64,000 nucleotides of DNA from Nocardioides sp. SYSU D00038 (GTDB lineage Bacteria > Actinomycetota > Actinomycetes > Propionibacteriales > Nocardioidaceae), in assembly GCF_016924665.1 (NCBI RefSeq), contig NZ_JAFFJT010000010.1:62001-126000 (forward strand), written 5' to 3'. Made by a program: the position numbers and the translations under genes. Below the pieces are notes generated by a model. That model searched no databases, was not told the DNA's origin, and was given only the letters and a program-made list of their open reading frames with translations. Below are positions 35,175 through 45,398 of this stretch, piece after piece. Position 1 is the stretch's first letter. The number at the start of each line of letters is the position of its first letter.

Positions 35175-35219
35175 GTGTCCGTGACACGGTGTCCTCGGAC
35201 CCGCTCCTGCGGATAGTCT
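35175..35219 (+). promoter_or_regulatory. Promoter region of the DUF445 operon with a small palindrome
   Basis: TAGTCT at 35214-35219 is a good -10 hexamer. GTGTC and GACAC (35175-35187) form a perfect palindrome with a 3-bp centre about 27 bp before it, at or above the -35. The following two genes probably start their own transcript rather than extending the heat-shock operon. Confidence 0.35.
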
Positions 35220-35274
35220 CGCCCGGGTCGGGCCGGGGGACCGGTCCGCCGGGGCCGAGCACGAAGGGGTGCGC

Positions 35275-36573
35275 GTGGACTGGTTGGGCGAGTGGTTCGC
35301 CGACATCCACTGGCTGCACTTCGCCACGATCCCGGTGTTCACCGGCGTCATCGGCTGGCTGATCAACTGGTCCGGCCTCTGGATGCTGTTCAGCCCGGTG
35401 CGGTTCCGCGGCTTCACCGTGCCCGGCATGCGCGAGCTCGCGACCGTGCTGCCCCGCAAGCTCCAGGAGGTCCCGGGCATCCTCCAGGGCGGCATCGGGT
35501 GGCAGGGGATCATCCCGGCCCGGGCGGCCAAGATGGGCTCGATCGCGGTCGACAAGGCGATCTCGAAGCTCGGCACGCCGGCCGACTTCTACCAGCAGCT
35601 CGAGCCCGACAAGATCGCCGAGCACATCGTCACGGTGTTCCGTCCCGAGATCCCGGGCCTGGTCGACGAGGTGATGCGGCGCGAGCACCCGCGGCTGTGG
35701 CGCGACCTGCCCCGGCCGGTGCGCGAGGCGATCGTCGAGCGGGTCCAGGTGCAGCTGCCGGCCGTGGTCGGCCGGGTGACCGACGAGATCGGCGTCCACA
35801 TCGACCAGCTGCTCGACCCCAAGATCATGGTCATCGACCACTTCCAGAAGAACCCCGCCCTGGTCGTGCGGATCTTCCGCGACTTCGGGCAGCGCGAGCT
35901 GAACCTGATGGTCGCGTTCGGCTTCATCTTCGGGTTCTTGCTCGGCATCCCGGTGGCCGTGGTCGACAGCATCTTCGGGCAGTGGTGGCTGCTGCCGATC
36001 CTCGGCGTCGTGGTCGGCTGGGTGACCAACGCGCTTGGCATGTGGCTGATCTTCGAGCCGCCGGAGCCGCGGCGGATCCTCGGCTTCACGGTGCACGGGC
36101 TGTTCCTGCGCCGGCAGGACCAGGCGGCTGAGGTCTACGCCCGGATCATCGCCCAGGACGTGATCACCCTCGAGCGGATCGGCGACTTCCTGCTCGACGG
36201 CCCACGTGGCGACCGCACCCGCTCGATGCTGGCGACCGCGCTCCGCCCGGCGATCGACCGGGCCGCCGGCCCGGCCCGGCTCGCCGTCCGGGTGGCGGTG
36301 GGGCCGCGGCGCTTCGACTCGATCCGCGACCAGGTCGCCGAGGCCGCCGTCGGGCGCACCCTGGTGCCGTTCCGAGACCCCGAGTTCAGCGCCCAGCAGG
36401 CCGAGAACATCCGGGTGCTCGTCGAGCGCCGCACCAAGGACCTCCCGCCGCGAGACTTCGTGGAGATGATGCGGGCGGCCATCAAGGAGGATGAGTGGAT
36501 GCTCTACGCACACGGCGCCGTCATGGGCCTGGCTGGAGGCTTCCTGCACCTCGCGATCTTCGGGGTCTCCTGA
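35275..36573 (+). CDS. DUF445 membrane protein
   Basis: 432-aa protein. DUF445 hallmarks are the N-terminal helix TIPVFTGVIGWLINWSGLWM near residue 19-40 and the repeated GVVVGWVTNALGMWLIFEPP near 243-262, each a membrane hairpin, with a long amphipathic region between (about 60-205) and a final helix. The family is uncharacterised, but members sit at membranes. GTG 35275 is chosen because AAGGGG lies about 5 nt upstream; GTG 35269 would overlap that site. Its stop overlaps the ATG of the next gene (TGATG), so the pair is made together. A promoter candidate lies at 35214. Confidence 0.85.
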   Translation: MDWLGEWFADIHWLHFATIPVFTGVIGWLINWSGLWMLFSPVRFRGFTVPGMRELATVLPRKLQEVPGILQGGIGWQGIIPARAAKMGSIAVDKAISKLGTPADFYQQLEPDKIAEHIVTVFRPEIPGLVDEVMRREHPRLWRDLPRPVREAIVERVQVQLPAVVGRVTDEIGVHIDQLLDPKIMVIDHFQKNPALVVRIFRDFGQRELNLMVAFGFIFGFLLGIPVAVVDSIFGQWWLLPILGVVVGWVTNALGMWLIFEPPEPRRILGFTVHGLFLRRQDQAAEVYARIIAQDVITLERIGDFLLDGPRGDRTRSMLATALRPAIDRAAGPARLAVRVAVGPRRFDSIRDQVAEAAVGRTLVPFRDPEFSAQQAENIRVLVERRTKDLPPRDFVEMMRAAIKEDEWMLYAHGAVMGLAGGFLHLAIFGVS

Positions 36574-37589
36574 TGGCCGTGGCCCCCGGTGCCGGCAGCG
36601 GCGACGAGACCCCGCGGCCGCGGGTCACCGACCAGGGGTACGACGACGGGCTCGACGGCATCGAGCTGCCCGAGATCCCCGGCTACCCCGAGCGGCCGCG
36701 GGTCCAGATCCCCACCGAGCTCGACCCGGTCGTCGAGGCGCTGCCCGGTCTGGCGCGGGTCGCGGCGTCCGCGGCCTGGCACACGACCGAGTGGGGGGTG
36801 CGCACCTACGCCCGCACCTGGCTGCGGGTCGCCCGCGCGGTCGCCGACCCCGAGGAGGCCAGCGCCCTGGCCCGCGACGCCACCCAGGCCGCGGCGGTCG
36901 TGGGCGACCTCGCGCGCTCGGTCTCGCAGGGCACCCCGATCGCCAAGGCGCTGACCTCGGCCGGGCTGGCCCTCGGCGAGCTCGCCGACCCGCCCACCGT
37001 CTCCGGCTCGGTGGTGCACCACCACCACCGCCGTCCGACGCTGCGCGAGCGCGGCGCCGACCTGCTGGAGCGCTCCCGGGACGTGTGGAACGACGACGCC
37101 GGCCACCCGGCGTTCGACCGGATCCTCGACGAGCTCGCCCCCGACGAGGGCCGGATCCTGCTGCTCCTGCTCCAGGGCGGACCGCAGCCCACCGTCGACG
37201 TGCGCACCGGCGGGCCGGTGGGTCTGGTCAACAGCCAGCTGATCGCCCCCGGGCTCTCGATGATCGGCGCCCGGGCCGGCTGCCGCCACACCGACCAGGT
37301 GCCGGCGTACCTCAACAACCTGTTCCGGCTCGGCCTCGTCTGGTTCTCCCGCGAGTCGCTGCGCGACCCGCTGGCCTACCAGGTGGTGGAGGCCCAGCCC
37401 GACGTGCTCGCCGCGATGCACTCGGTGAAGTTCGCCAAGGTGGTGCGCCGCAGCATCCACCTCACGCCGTTCGGCGAGGACTTCTGCCGGGCGGTGCTGG
37501 TCGAGGAGGACGCCGCCGCGCACCCGTTCCCCGAGCACGCCAAGCCGCCGGCCGGGGAGGACAGCGCCGAGCCGCCGAGCGAGCGCTGA
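36573..37589 (+). CDS. Abi-alpha (DUF4393)-like protein coupled to DUF445
   Basis: 338-aa, mostly soluble protein. The C-terminal part (about 185-310) has FDRILDELAPDEGRILLLLL, a PAYLNNLFRLGLVWFSRESL segment and RSIHLTPFGEDFCRAVL. This is the leucine-rich ending of the Abi_alpha/DUF4393 family, whose name comes from abortive-infection loci; a defence role here is unproven. The middle has a run of four histidines (VVHHHHRRPTLRERG). It starts inside the DUF445 stop codon. Its own stop faces the stop of a lipoprotein gene one base away. Confidence 0.6.
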   Translation: MAVAPGAGSGDETPRPRVTDQGYDDGLDGIELPEIPGYPERPRVQIPTELDPVVEALPGLARVAASAAWHTTEWGVRTYARTWLRVARAVADPEEASALARDATQAAAVVGDLARSVSQGTPIAKALTSAGLALGELADPPTVSGSVVHHHHRRPTLRERGADLLERSRDVWNDDAGHPAFDRILDELAPDEGRILLLLLQGGPQPTVDVRTGGPVGLVNSQLIAPGLSMIGARAGCRHTDQVPAYLNNLFRLGLVWFSRESLRDPLAYQVVEAQPDVLAAMHSVKFAKVVRRSIHLTPFGEDFCRAVLVEEDAAAHPFPEHAKPPAGEDSAEPPSER

Positions 37590-37595
37590 ATCAGC
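37585..37595. other. Palindromic junction of two facing stop codons
   Basis: GCTGA-A-TCAGC holds both the TGA of the Abi-alpha-like gene (37587-37589) and the TGA of the minus-strand lipoprotein gene (37591-37593), leaving one base between genes. It is too short to act alone as a terminator. Confidence 0.4.
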
Positions 37596-38172
37596 TCGTC
37601 GGGGCCTGCTCCAGCTCGATCCGCTCGTGCGCGCCCAGCGGCGTGATCGTCACCTGGATCGGCTCCAGCGGGTTGGTGTGCCACCGTCGGGCGACTCCGA
37701 TGTCGGGCTCGGTGCCCTTGTCGGGCCCGTCGGGCGCGGTGAGCTCGCACTCCAGCCGGGTGCGGTCGCCGTCCGCGGGATCGACGACGCCGGCCCCCGA
37801 CAGCGACACCGAGTCGCCCACCGTCGACTCGGTGGAGTCGTCCGCCGTGAAGAGCACGTCCTGGCCGGCCTGCTGCTGGCGCAGGTAGCACTCGACCTTC
37901 AGTGGCTGGGCACGGGTGCCGGTCGCCCCCTCGAGGTACGCCGACCAGGTCACCATCGCGGGGCTCGTGCCGAGGTGGGGCGTGAGGTCCCATCCGAACG
38001 ACCCGCTCGCCCGCCCGTCCGGCACCGTGATCCGCAGCTCCGTGGTGGTCGGCGCCGGTGCTGCCGACGGGCTCGGCTCGGTGGCGGGCTCGTCGGCGTC
38101 GCCGGTGCACCCGGCGAGCGCGGCCAGCACGGCGACCGCGGCCACGCCGCGGGCGATCAGCTTCGTGTCCAC
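37591..38172 (-). CDS. Lipoprotein, unknown function
   Basis: 193-aa exported protein. The signal sequence ends in the lipobox LAALAGC (Cys22). A Pro/Ser/Thr linker follows (about 25-45), then a beta-rich domain with a cysteine pair (VECYLRQQ and LECELTAPD). I do not recognise the family. The GTG at 38172 starts a normal lipoprotein signal; CAGGAT lies 7 nt upstream. It is convergent with the DUF445/Abi-alpha pair. A repeat array lies upstream of it. Confidence 0.65.
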   Translation of the reverse strand: MDTKLIARGVAAVAVLAALAGCTGDADEPATEPSPSAAPAPTTTELRITVPDGRASGSFGWDLTPHLGTSPAMVTWSAYLEGATGTRAQPLKVECYLRQQQAGQDVLFTADDSTESTVGDSVSLSGAGVVDPADGDRTRLECELTAPDGPDKGTEPDIGVARRWHTNPLEPIQVTITPLGAHERIELEQAPTS

Positions 38173-38199
38173 GGCCCTGATCCTGACAGGCCCGTGTCA

Positions 38200-38474
38200 T
38201 CGCTGGTCGAGGAAGGACGAAGTCCTGTCTCGACACCCCGTGAGCCGGAAGCCCCCCGTTCCCACTGGAGGGCCTTCGGGTGCGGGGGTTTCGAGACAGT
38301 TGCTAGCGCAACTTCCTCAACCAGCGGCGCCACCGCTGGTTGAGGAGGGACGAAGTCCCGTCTCGAAACCCGGTGAGCCGGAAGCCCTCCGTCCCTACTG
38401 GTGGGCGTTCGGCCGAGTGGGGTCTCGACGGGCGCTCCTCGCTGGGGCTCGCCGCTGCTCGACCACCAGCGCAG
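38200..38474. repeat. Two tandem palindromic gene-end repeat units
   Basis: Unit one (38200-38327) is type 1 with both arms. Unit two (38333-38474) has a type 1 left arm (GCTGGTTGAGGAGGGACGAA) and a type 3 right arm (GTCTCGACGGGCGCTCCTCG, ending CTGCTCGACCACCAGCG), so it is a hybrid. Together they fill the 343-bp gap 38173-38515 between the divergent lipoprotein and LysE genes. I see no gene there. Confidence 0.82.
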
Positions 38475-38515
38475 CGGTGGTTGTGCCGTCGCGGGAAGGG
38501 GCGTTGCATGGGGGC

Positions 38516-39160
38516 ATGGAGCTCGGGACCCTGATCGCCTTCCTCGTGGTGGCTGCGGTCGCCTACGTCACGCCCGGACCGGACTGGTTCGTGGTGATGC
38601 GGCACGCGACGACGTCGCGGCGGCAGGGGTGGGTGGCGGCGGCAGGGGTGCAGTGCGGGCTGCTGGTGCACATGACGGCGGCCGCGGTCGGGGTCGCGGC
38701 GGTGATCCTGGCGAGCGCCCAGGCGTTCACGGTGCTCAAGCTGGTCGGCGCGGCGTACCTGGTCCTCCTCGGCGTCCGCGCGCTGCGCGACTCGTGGCGT
38801 CGCAGCAGCGCGCCCGATCGGCCCGATCGGCCCGACCGGGCCGAGGCGGAGCAGCCGTGGGGGCGGGTGTGGCGGCAGTCGTTCACCGCCAACGTGCTCA
38901 ACCCCAAGGCCGCGCTGTTCTTCGTGGCGGTGCTGCCCCAGTTCGTCTCCGGGTCGCTGCCCGTGGCGTCGCAGGTGGTGGTGCTCGGGCTGCTCGACGT
39001 CGCGCTGGGGCTGGCCTGGTGGGCGGTGTTCGTGGTCGGCGTGCGTGGGGTCCGGTCGGTGCTGGGCGGGGCACGGTCGCGGGTCGTGGTCGACCGGGTC
39101 GCGGGTACGGCGCTGATCGGGCTCGGCGGGGTGCTGGCGCTGAGCGATCGGCGTGCCTGA
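38516..39160 (+). CDS. LysE-family amino-acid exporter
   Basis: 214-aa membrane protein with six hydrophobic segments. The LysE/RhtB signature is near the N-terminus (VAYVTPGPDWFVVMRHAT, about 16-33), then GVQCGLLVHMTAAAVGVAAV and, after a charged loop, NVLNPKAALFFVAVLPQFVS near 125-144. It exports amino acids or related metabolites. The middle loop holds a short PDRPDRPDRA repeat. The ATG at 38516 is 6 nt after TTGCAT. It lies after a repeat array and before clpB, with no sign of co-transcription. Confidence 0.88.
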   Translation: MELGTLIAFLVVAAVAYVTPGPDWFVVMRHATTSRRQGWVAAAGVQCGLLVHMTAAAVGVAAVILASAQAFTVLKLVGAAYLVLLGVRALRDSWRRSSAPDRPDRPDRAEAEQPWGRVWRQSFTANVLNPKAALFFVAVLPQFVSGSLPVASQVVVLGLLDVALGLAWWAVFVVGVRGVRSVLGGARSRVVVDRVAGTALIGLGGVLALSDRRA

Positions 39161-39191
39161 GCCGGGTGGGCCGATTCCGCAAGGTCAGATA

Positions 39192-39214
39192 AGTTGAGTG
39201 GAACAGACTCAACT
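39192..39214. promoter_or_regulatory. HAIR operator (HspR site) upstream of clpB
   Basis: AGTTGAGT at 39192-39199 and ACTCAACT at 39207-39214 are perfect arms around a 7-bp spacer, the HAIR pattern. It is 54 bp before the clpB ATG. With the dnaK site it defines the HspR targets in this window. Confidence 0.88.
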
Positions 39215-39267
39215 CTGGCGACGTTGGGCTTGGTGAGAACCCGTCACGACCCGCAGGAGACCCAGGC

Positions 39268-41853
<2,586 letters not shown>

Positions 41854-41928
41854 GCCGGTCCTCGAGCCGCCCGAGGCGGGGTCGGGTGCGTTGTCGAGGG
41901 CATTGGCCGGGTCTGTTGGAATGGGGGC

Positions 41929-43008
41929 ATGAGCGACAAGCCCCTGCCGCGCCCCGGCCAGGCCACCCTGGCGGGCTGGATGGTGGTCGTGGGGTCGGTG
42001 CTGGTCGTCGTGAGCGCCTTTGAGCGGCTCGGGTCGCTGCGCTCGCTGGAGACCCAGGAGGCGATCGAGGAGTTCCTCGCCGAGCCGCCCGCCGACGGGC
42101 TGGGCCTGTCGCTGCAGGACGTGACCTCGCTGCTCCACGTGCTGGTGATGGTCACCGCCGGCCTCGCGACGGCGTCGGCGATCCTGGGCTGGTACGCGCT
42201 CCGGCGCTCGCGCAGCGCCCGGCTCGCGCTCGGCGTCCTGGCCGGCCCGCTGTTCCTGGCCGGGCTGTCGGTCTCGGGCCTGATGCCCGCGATCGTGGCG
42301 GCGTCCGTCGTCGTGCTCTGGTTCCAGCCGGCCCGCGACTGGTTCGACGGGGTGTCGCGGCCCGAGCCGCCGACCGCCCCGGTCGAGCGCCGGCCGGTCT
42401 GGCCCCCCGAGCAGCCGCCGGCGGGCGAGGAGCCCTGGCGCTCGGCCCCGCCGCCGACCGGTCCCGGCCTGCCGCCGGTAGCCGGCCCGCCGCAGCCGCC
42501 GTCCGTCACGGGCTCGCAGGCGCGGCCGGTGAGCGGGTTCGGCGAGACCCGACCGACGTGGCCGGCCACCCCCGGCCCGGCCCGGCGGCCGGCGTCCGTG
42601 GTGTGGGCCTGCTTCCTCACCTGGGCGTTCAGCGTGACGGCGGCGCTGGTGCTGACGGTCTCGGTGGTCTGGATCCTCAGCGACACCGACCGGTTCCTCG
42701 CCGAGATGGTGAAGCAGGAGCCCGAGCTGCTGGAGATGATGTCGCGGTCGATGGTGGTGACCTCGGTGGTCGCGACGCTGGTCGGCCTGATCGTCGCCGT
42801 GGTGGTGGTCAGCGGCTTCGCGGTGCTGGTGTGGCGCGGCGTGCCGTGGGCGCGGCTCGCGCTCACGATCTCCGCCGCGCTGGGTGCCGTCGGCAGCCTG
42901 GTGCTGCTGGTGGGCGCGGTGGCGATGGTGGTGCCGCTCGTGGGCGCCGCAGCGATCCTGATGCTGATGCTGCGCCCTGACACCGCGGCCTGGTTCGACC
43001 GCCGCTGA
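41929..43008 (+). CDS. Membrane protein with two related halves, unknown function
   Basis: 359-aa protein. The N-half has three or four membrane helices (TLAGWMVVVGSVLVVVSAFE, SLLHVLVMVTAGLATASAIL, ARLALGVLAGPLFLAGLSVS) and ends LWFQPARDWFDG. A long Pro-rich linker follows (about 145-225). The C-half repeats the layout (VVWACFLTWAFSVTAALVLT and later helices) and ends MLRPDTAAWFDRR. The matching endings suggest an internal duplication. I do not recognise a family. ATG 41929 lies 6 nt after TGGAAT. It is convergent with the aminotransferase gene. Confidence 0.65.
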   Translation: MSDKPLPRPGQATLAGWMVVVGSVLVVVSAFERLGSLRSLETQEAIEEFLAEPPADGLGLSLQDVTSLLHVLVMVTAGLATASAILGWYALRRSRSARLALGVLAGPLFLAGLSVSGLMPAIVAASVVVLWFQPARDWFDGVSRPEPPTAPVERRPVWPPEQPPAGEEPWRSAPPPTGPGLPPVAGPPQPPSVTGSQARPVSGFGETRPTWPATPGPARRPASVVWACFLTWAFSVTAALVLTVSVVWILSDTDRFLAEMVKQEPELLEMMSRSMVVTSVVATLVGLIVAVVVVSGFAVLVWRGVPWARLALTISAALGAVGSLVLLVGAVAMVVPLVGAAAILMLMLRPDTAAWFDRR

Positions 43009-43022
43009 CCGCGCGCGGGTCG

Positions 43023-44180
43023 TCAGGCCCGCAGCTCGGCGGCACCGAGCCGGCGCAGACCCTCCTCGATGACGTCGGGCGTCTTGCAGAACGCCCAGCG
43101 CACCAGCTGGTCGCCGGCGTCGGAGTCGTGGAAGCCCTGGCACGGGATCGCCACCACCCCCGCGCGCTCGGGCAGGGCCAGGCAGAACGTCAGGCCGTCG
43201 GGCCAGCCGAGCCCCGAGATGTCGGTGAGCGCGAAGTAGGTGCCCTCGGGCACGCGGACGTCGAGGCCCGCGTCGGTCAGACCCGCGCAGAGCAGGTCGC
43301 GGCGCGCGCGCAGGTCGGCCGCGAGCTGGGTCGGGAAGTCCGGCTCGTCGTCGAGGGCCTGGGCGATCGCCGGCTGCAGCGGCGCGCCCGAGGTGAAGGT
43401 CAGCCACTGCTTGGCGGCCATCGCCGCGTCGACGAGCGCGGCGGGGCCGGTGGCCCAGCCGACCTTCCACCCGGTGAACGAGTACGACTTGCCGGCGCTC
43501 GACAGGGTGAGGGTGCGCTCCCACATGCCCGGCAGGGTCGCGATCGGCACGTGCTCGTGGCCGTAGGTGAGGTGCTCGTAGACCTCGTCGGTGACCACCA
43601 CCAGGTCGTGCTCGACCGCCAGGTCGGCCACCGCCTGCAGCTCGGTGCGGGTCAGCACGGTGCCGGTCGGGTTGTGCGGTGAGTTGAGGAGCACGAACCG
43701 GGTGCGCGGCGTCACCGCCGCCCGCAGCTGCTCGACGTCGAGCCGGTAGTCCGGCGCCCGCAGGGTCACCGGGCGGCGTACGGCGCCGGCCATCTGCAGC
43801 ATCGCGACGTAGCTGTCGTAGTAGGGCTCGAGCACCACCACCTCGTCGCCCGGGTCGACCAGGCCGAGCAGCGCCGACGCGATCCCCTCGGTGGCGCCGG
43901 TCGTGACCAGCACCTCGCGGTCGGGATCGACGTCGAGGCCGTAGTGCCGGGCCTGGTGGGCGGCGATCGCACGCCGCAGCTCCGGCACGCCGTACCCCGG
44001 CGCGTACTGGTTGTGCCCGGACCCCAGGGCCTCCACCGCCCGGACCACCACCGACGGCGGCCCGTCGACGTCGGGGAACCCCTGCCCGAGGTTGACCGAG
44101 CCGGTGCGCGCGGCGAGCGCGGACATCCGGGTGAAGATCGTCGGGGGGATCCCGTCGAGACGAGCGGCCGGGCGGATCAT
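43023..44180 (-). CDS. Class I/II pyridoxal-phosphate aminotransferase (DapC/KAT-like)
   Basis: 385-aa fold-type I aminotransferase. Visible segments are VNLGQGFPDVDGPP near 29-42, VTTGATEGIASALLGLVDPG (cofactor phosphate region) near 92-111, LNSPHNPTGTVL with the conserved Asn near 165-176, VVTDEVYEHLTYG, and the PLP lysine in SSAGKSYSFTGWKVGW near 228-243. The pattern fits N-succinyldiaminopimelate aminotransferase or methionine/kynurenine aminotransferases; annotation in this group is unreliable. The ATG at 44180 follows TAGCGT by 6 nt, leaderless. It is divergent from the 69-aa ORF. Confidence 0.88.
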   Translation of the reverse strand: MIRPAARLDGIPPTIFTRMSALAARTGSVNLGQGFPDVDGPPSVVVRAVEALGSGHNQYAPGYGVPELRRAIAAHQARHYGLDVDPDREVLVTTGATEGIASALLGLVDPGDEVVVLEPYYDSYVAMLQMAGAVRRPVTLRAPDYRLDVEQLRAAVTPRTRFVLLNSPHNPTGTVLTRTELQAVADLAVEHDLVVVTDEVYEHLTYGHEHVPIATLPGMWERTLTLSSAGKSYSFTGWKVGWATGPAALVDAAMAAKQWLTFTSGAPLQPAIAQALDDEPDFPTQLAADLRARRDLLCAGLTDAGLDVRVPEGTYFALTDISGLGWPDGLTFCLALPERAGVVAIPCQGFHDSDAGDQLVRWAFCKTPDVIEEGLRRLGAAELRA

Positions 44181-44245
44181 GCCGCCACGCTAGCCGCCGG
44201 TCGCCGCCCTTGCTGGTGCGTCGGCGCCGGCCGTAGCGTCGCCGG

Positions 44246-44455
44246 ATGCCGAACTACCCGCTCTTCTCGGGCTCCAGCTCCGCCGCGATCCTGGCGCTCA
44301 CCGCCATCCAGACCGCCCGGGGCGCCGACCCCGCTGCCGCCGTCGAGCGCGCGGCCCGCGCCTGGCACGGCCGGCTCGTCGAGGTCGGCACCGACTCCTG
44401 CGAGCTGCACGAGCTCACCGCGCTCGTCGAGGCGGTGCTGGGGCAGCCGGGCTGA
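44246..44455 (+). CDS. Small protein, unknown function
   Basis: 69-aa ORF starting MPNYPLFSGSSSAAILALTA and ending LTALVEAVLGQPG. It has no signal or membrane helix; the Ala/Leu-rich middle (AAAVERAARAWHGRLVEV) could form a helix. ATG 44246 comes 6 nt after TAGCGT, the same leaderless signature as many genes here, which supports it being real. A strong hairpin follows at 44466-44491. No family is recognised. The gene next to it on the other strand is a broken methyltransferase. Confidence 0.55.
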   Translation: MPNYPLFSGSSSAAILALTAIQTARGADPAAAVERAARAWHGRLVEVGTDSCELHELTALVEAVLGQPG

Positions 44456-44465
44456 GGAGGGTGGT

Positions 44466-44491
44466 GGAATCCCCGGTCGGCCGGGGATTCC
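44466..44491. terminator. Perfect 11-bp hairpin between convergent gene ends
   Basis: GGAATCCCCGG pairs with CCGGGGATTCC across a TCGG loop. It follows the 69-aa ORF and is also downstream of the minus-strand truncated methyltransferase. A second small stem (GGGCAT with ATGCCC, 44502-44517) lies next to it. There is no T-tract, as is usual in high-G+C genomes. Confidence 0.7.
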
Positions 44492-44518
44492 CAGCGTTGT
44501 CGGGCATGGCAATGCCCA

Positions 44519-44824
44519 TCAACACTCAGAACCGGCCGACAAGTCGCCCTGCACCAGGGCGAGGTCGGGGAACCGGCGGCGGGCGCGCTCCAGCATCCCC
44601 GCGGACGGGTCGGTGCCGACGACGCGGAAGCCACGGGCGGCGAGGTCGTGCGCCTGGTGGCCGGTGCCGCAGCCGACGTCGACGACGGGGCCGCGGTCGG
44701 GGACCTCGCGGAGCGCGGTCGCGAAGAGGTCGACCGCGGCGCGCTCGGTCTCCGACCCGTACGCGGTCGGGAACGTCTCGTCGTACAGCCCCGCGAGGGC
44801 GTCGTAGCCGGGCTGCGCCGTCAC
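44519..44824 (-). pseudogene. C-terminally truncated class I SAM methyltransferase
   Basis: 101-aa reading frame with a normal start for a small-molecule methyltransferase: YDALAGLYDETFPTAYGSE, motif I VVDVGCGTGHQAHDLAARG near 47-65, then VVGTDPSAGMLERARRRFP and LALVQGDLS. It then ends after AGSEC, where intact relatives continue for about another 100 residues with the catalytic part. The promoter (TAGCCT, 6 nt before GTG 44824) is intact and faces that of pyrE. The break lies beside two palindromes at 44466-44517, which may mark a deletion or the end of an inserted element. Confidence 0.7.
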
Positions 44825-44867
44825 GGGGCGAGGCTAGCGCCGTCGGGCCGCCCGATAGCCTGCGGGC

Positions 44868-45398
44868 GTGACAGCCGACCCGACCCTGGCCGCCGACATC
44901 GACGCCGTGTGCCGCCTCTCCGGCACCTTCACCCTCCGCTCGGGGCAGGTGTCGTCGGAGTACTTCGACAAGTACCTCTTCGAGGCCGACCCCCGGCTGC
45001 TGGCCCGGGTCGCCGCGCAGATGGTCGGGCTGGTGCCCGCCGACACCGAGCTGCTCGGCGGGCTCGAGCTGGGCGGGGTGCCGATCGCGACGATGGTGAG
45101 CAGCCTGACCGGCACGCCGGCGCTGTTCGTGCGCAAGGAGGCCAAGCAGTACGGCACCTGCAAGCTCGCGGAGGGCCAGGACGTCGCCGGGCGCCGGGTG
45201 ACGCTGGTGGAGGACGTGATCACCACCGGCGGCGCCGTGCGCGACGCGACCCGGGCCCTGCGCGAGGCGGGCGCCGTCGTCGAGGTGGTGGTCTGCGCGA
45301 TCGACCGCAGCCCCGAGGGCGAGAACCCGCTCGCCGACGTCGGGCTCGAGGTGCGCCCGGTGCTCACCAAGGCCCAGCTCGACGCGGCGCGCGCGTGA
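44868..45398 (+). CDS. pyrE: Orotate phosphoribosyltransferase
   Basis: 176-aa enzyme joining orotate to PRPP to form OMP in pyrimidine synthesis. The PRPP loop VEDVITTGGAV is near 110-120. GLELGGVPIATMVS near 64-77 and FVRKEAKQYGTCKLAEG (catalytic loop with Lys) near 87-103 are in place. GTG 44868 follows TAGCCT by 6 nt, so it is leaderless. Its stop overlaps the start of the DedA gene (GTGA), so the two are coupled, which is unusual for pyrE and worth noting. The length is normal. Confidence 0.94.
   Translation: MTADPTLAADIDAVCRLSGTFTLRSGQVSSEYFDKYLFEADPRLLARVAAQMVGLVPADTELLGGLELGGVPIATMVSSLTGTPALFVRKEAKQYGTCKLAEGQDVAGRRVTLVEDVITTGGAVRDATRALREAGAVVEVVVCAIDRSPEGENPLADVGLEVRPVLTKAQLDAARA

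Noticed and set aside
37007..37040. Run of four histidines as a metal site or tag
   Set aside because: It lies in a linker of the Abi-alpha-like protein without other ligand residues. It may be chance from CAC-rich codon use.
36573..37589. Calling the Abi-alpha-like protein a phage-defence gene outright
   Set aside because: Only the C-terminal leucine-rich pattern supports the family, and the gene context is housekeeping. Defence is only a hypothesis.
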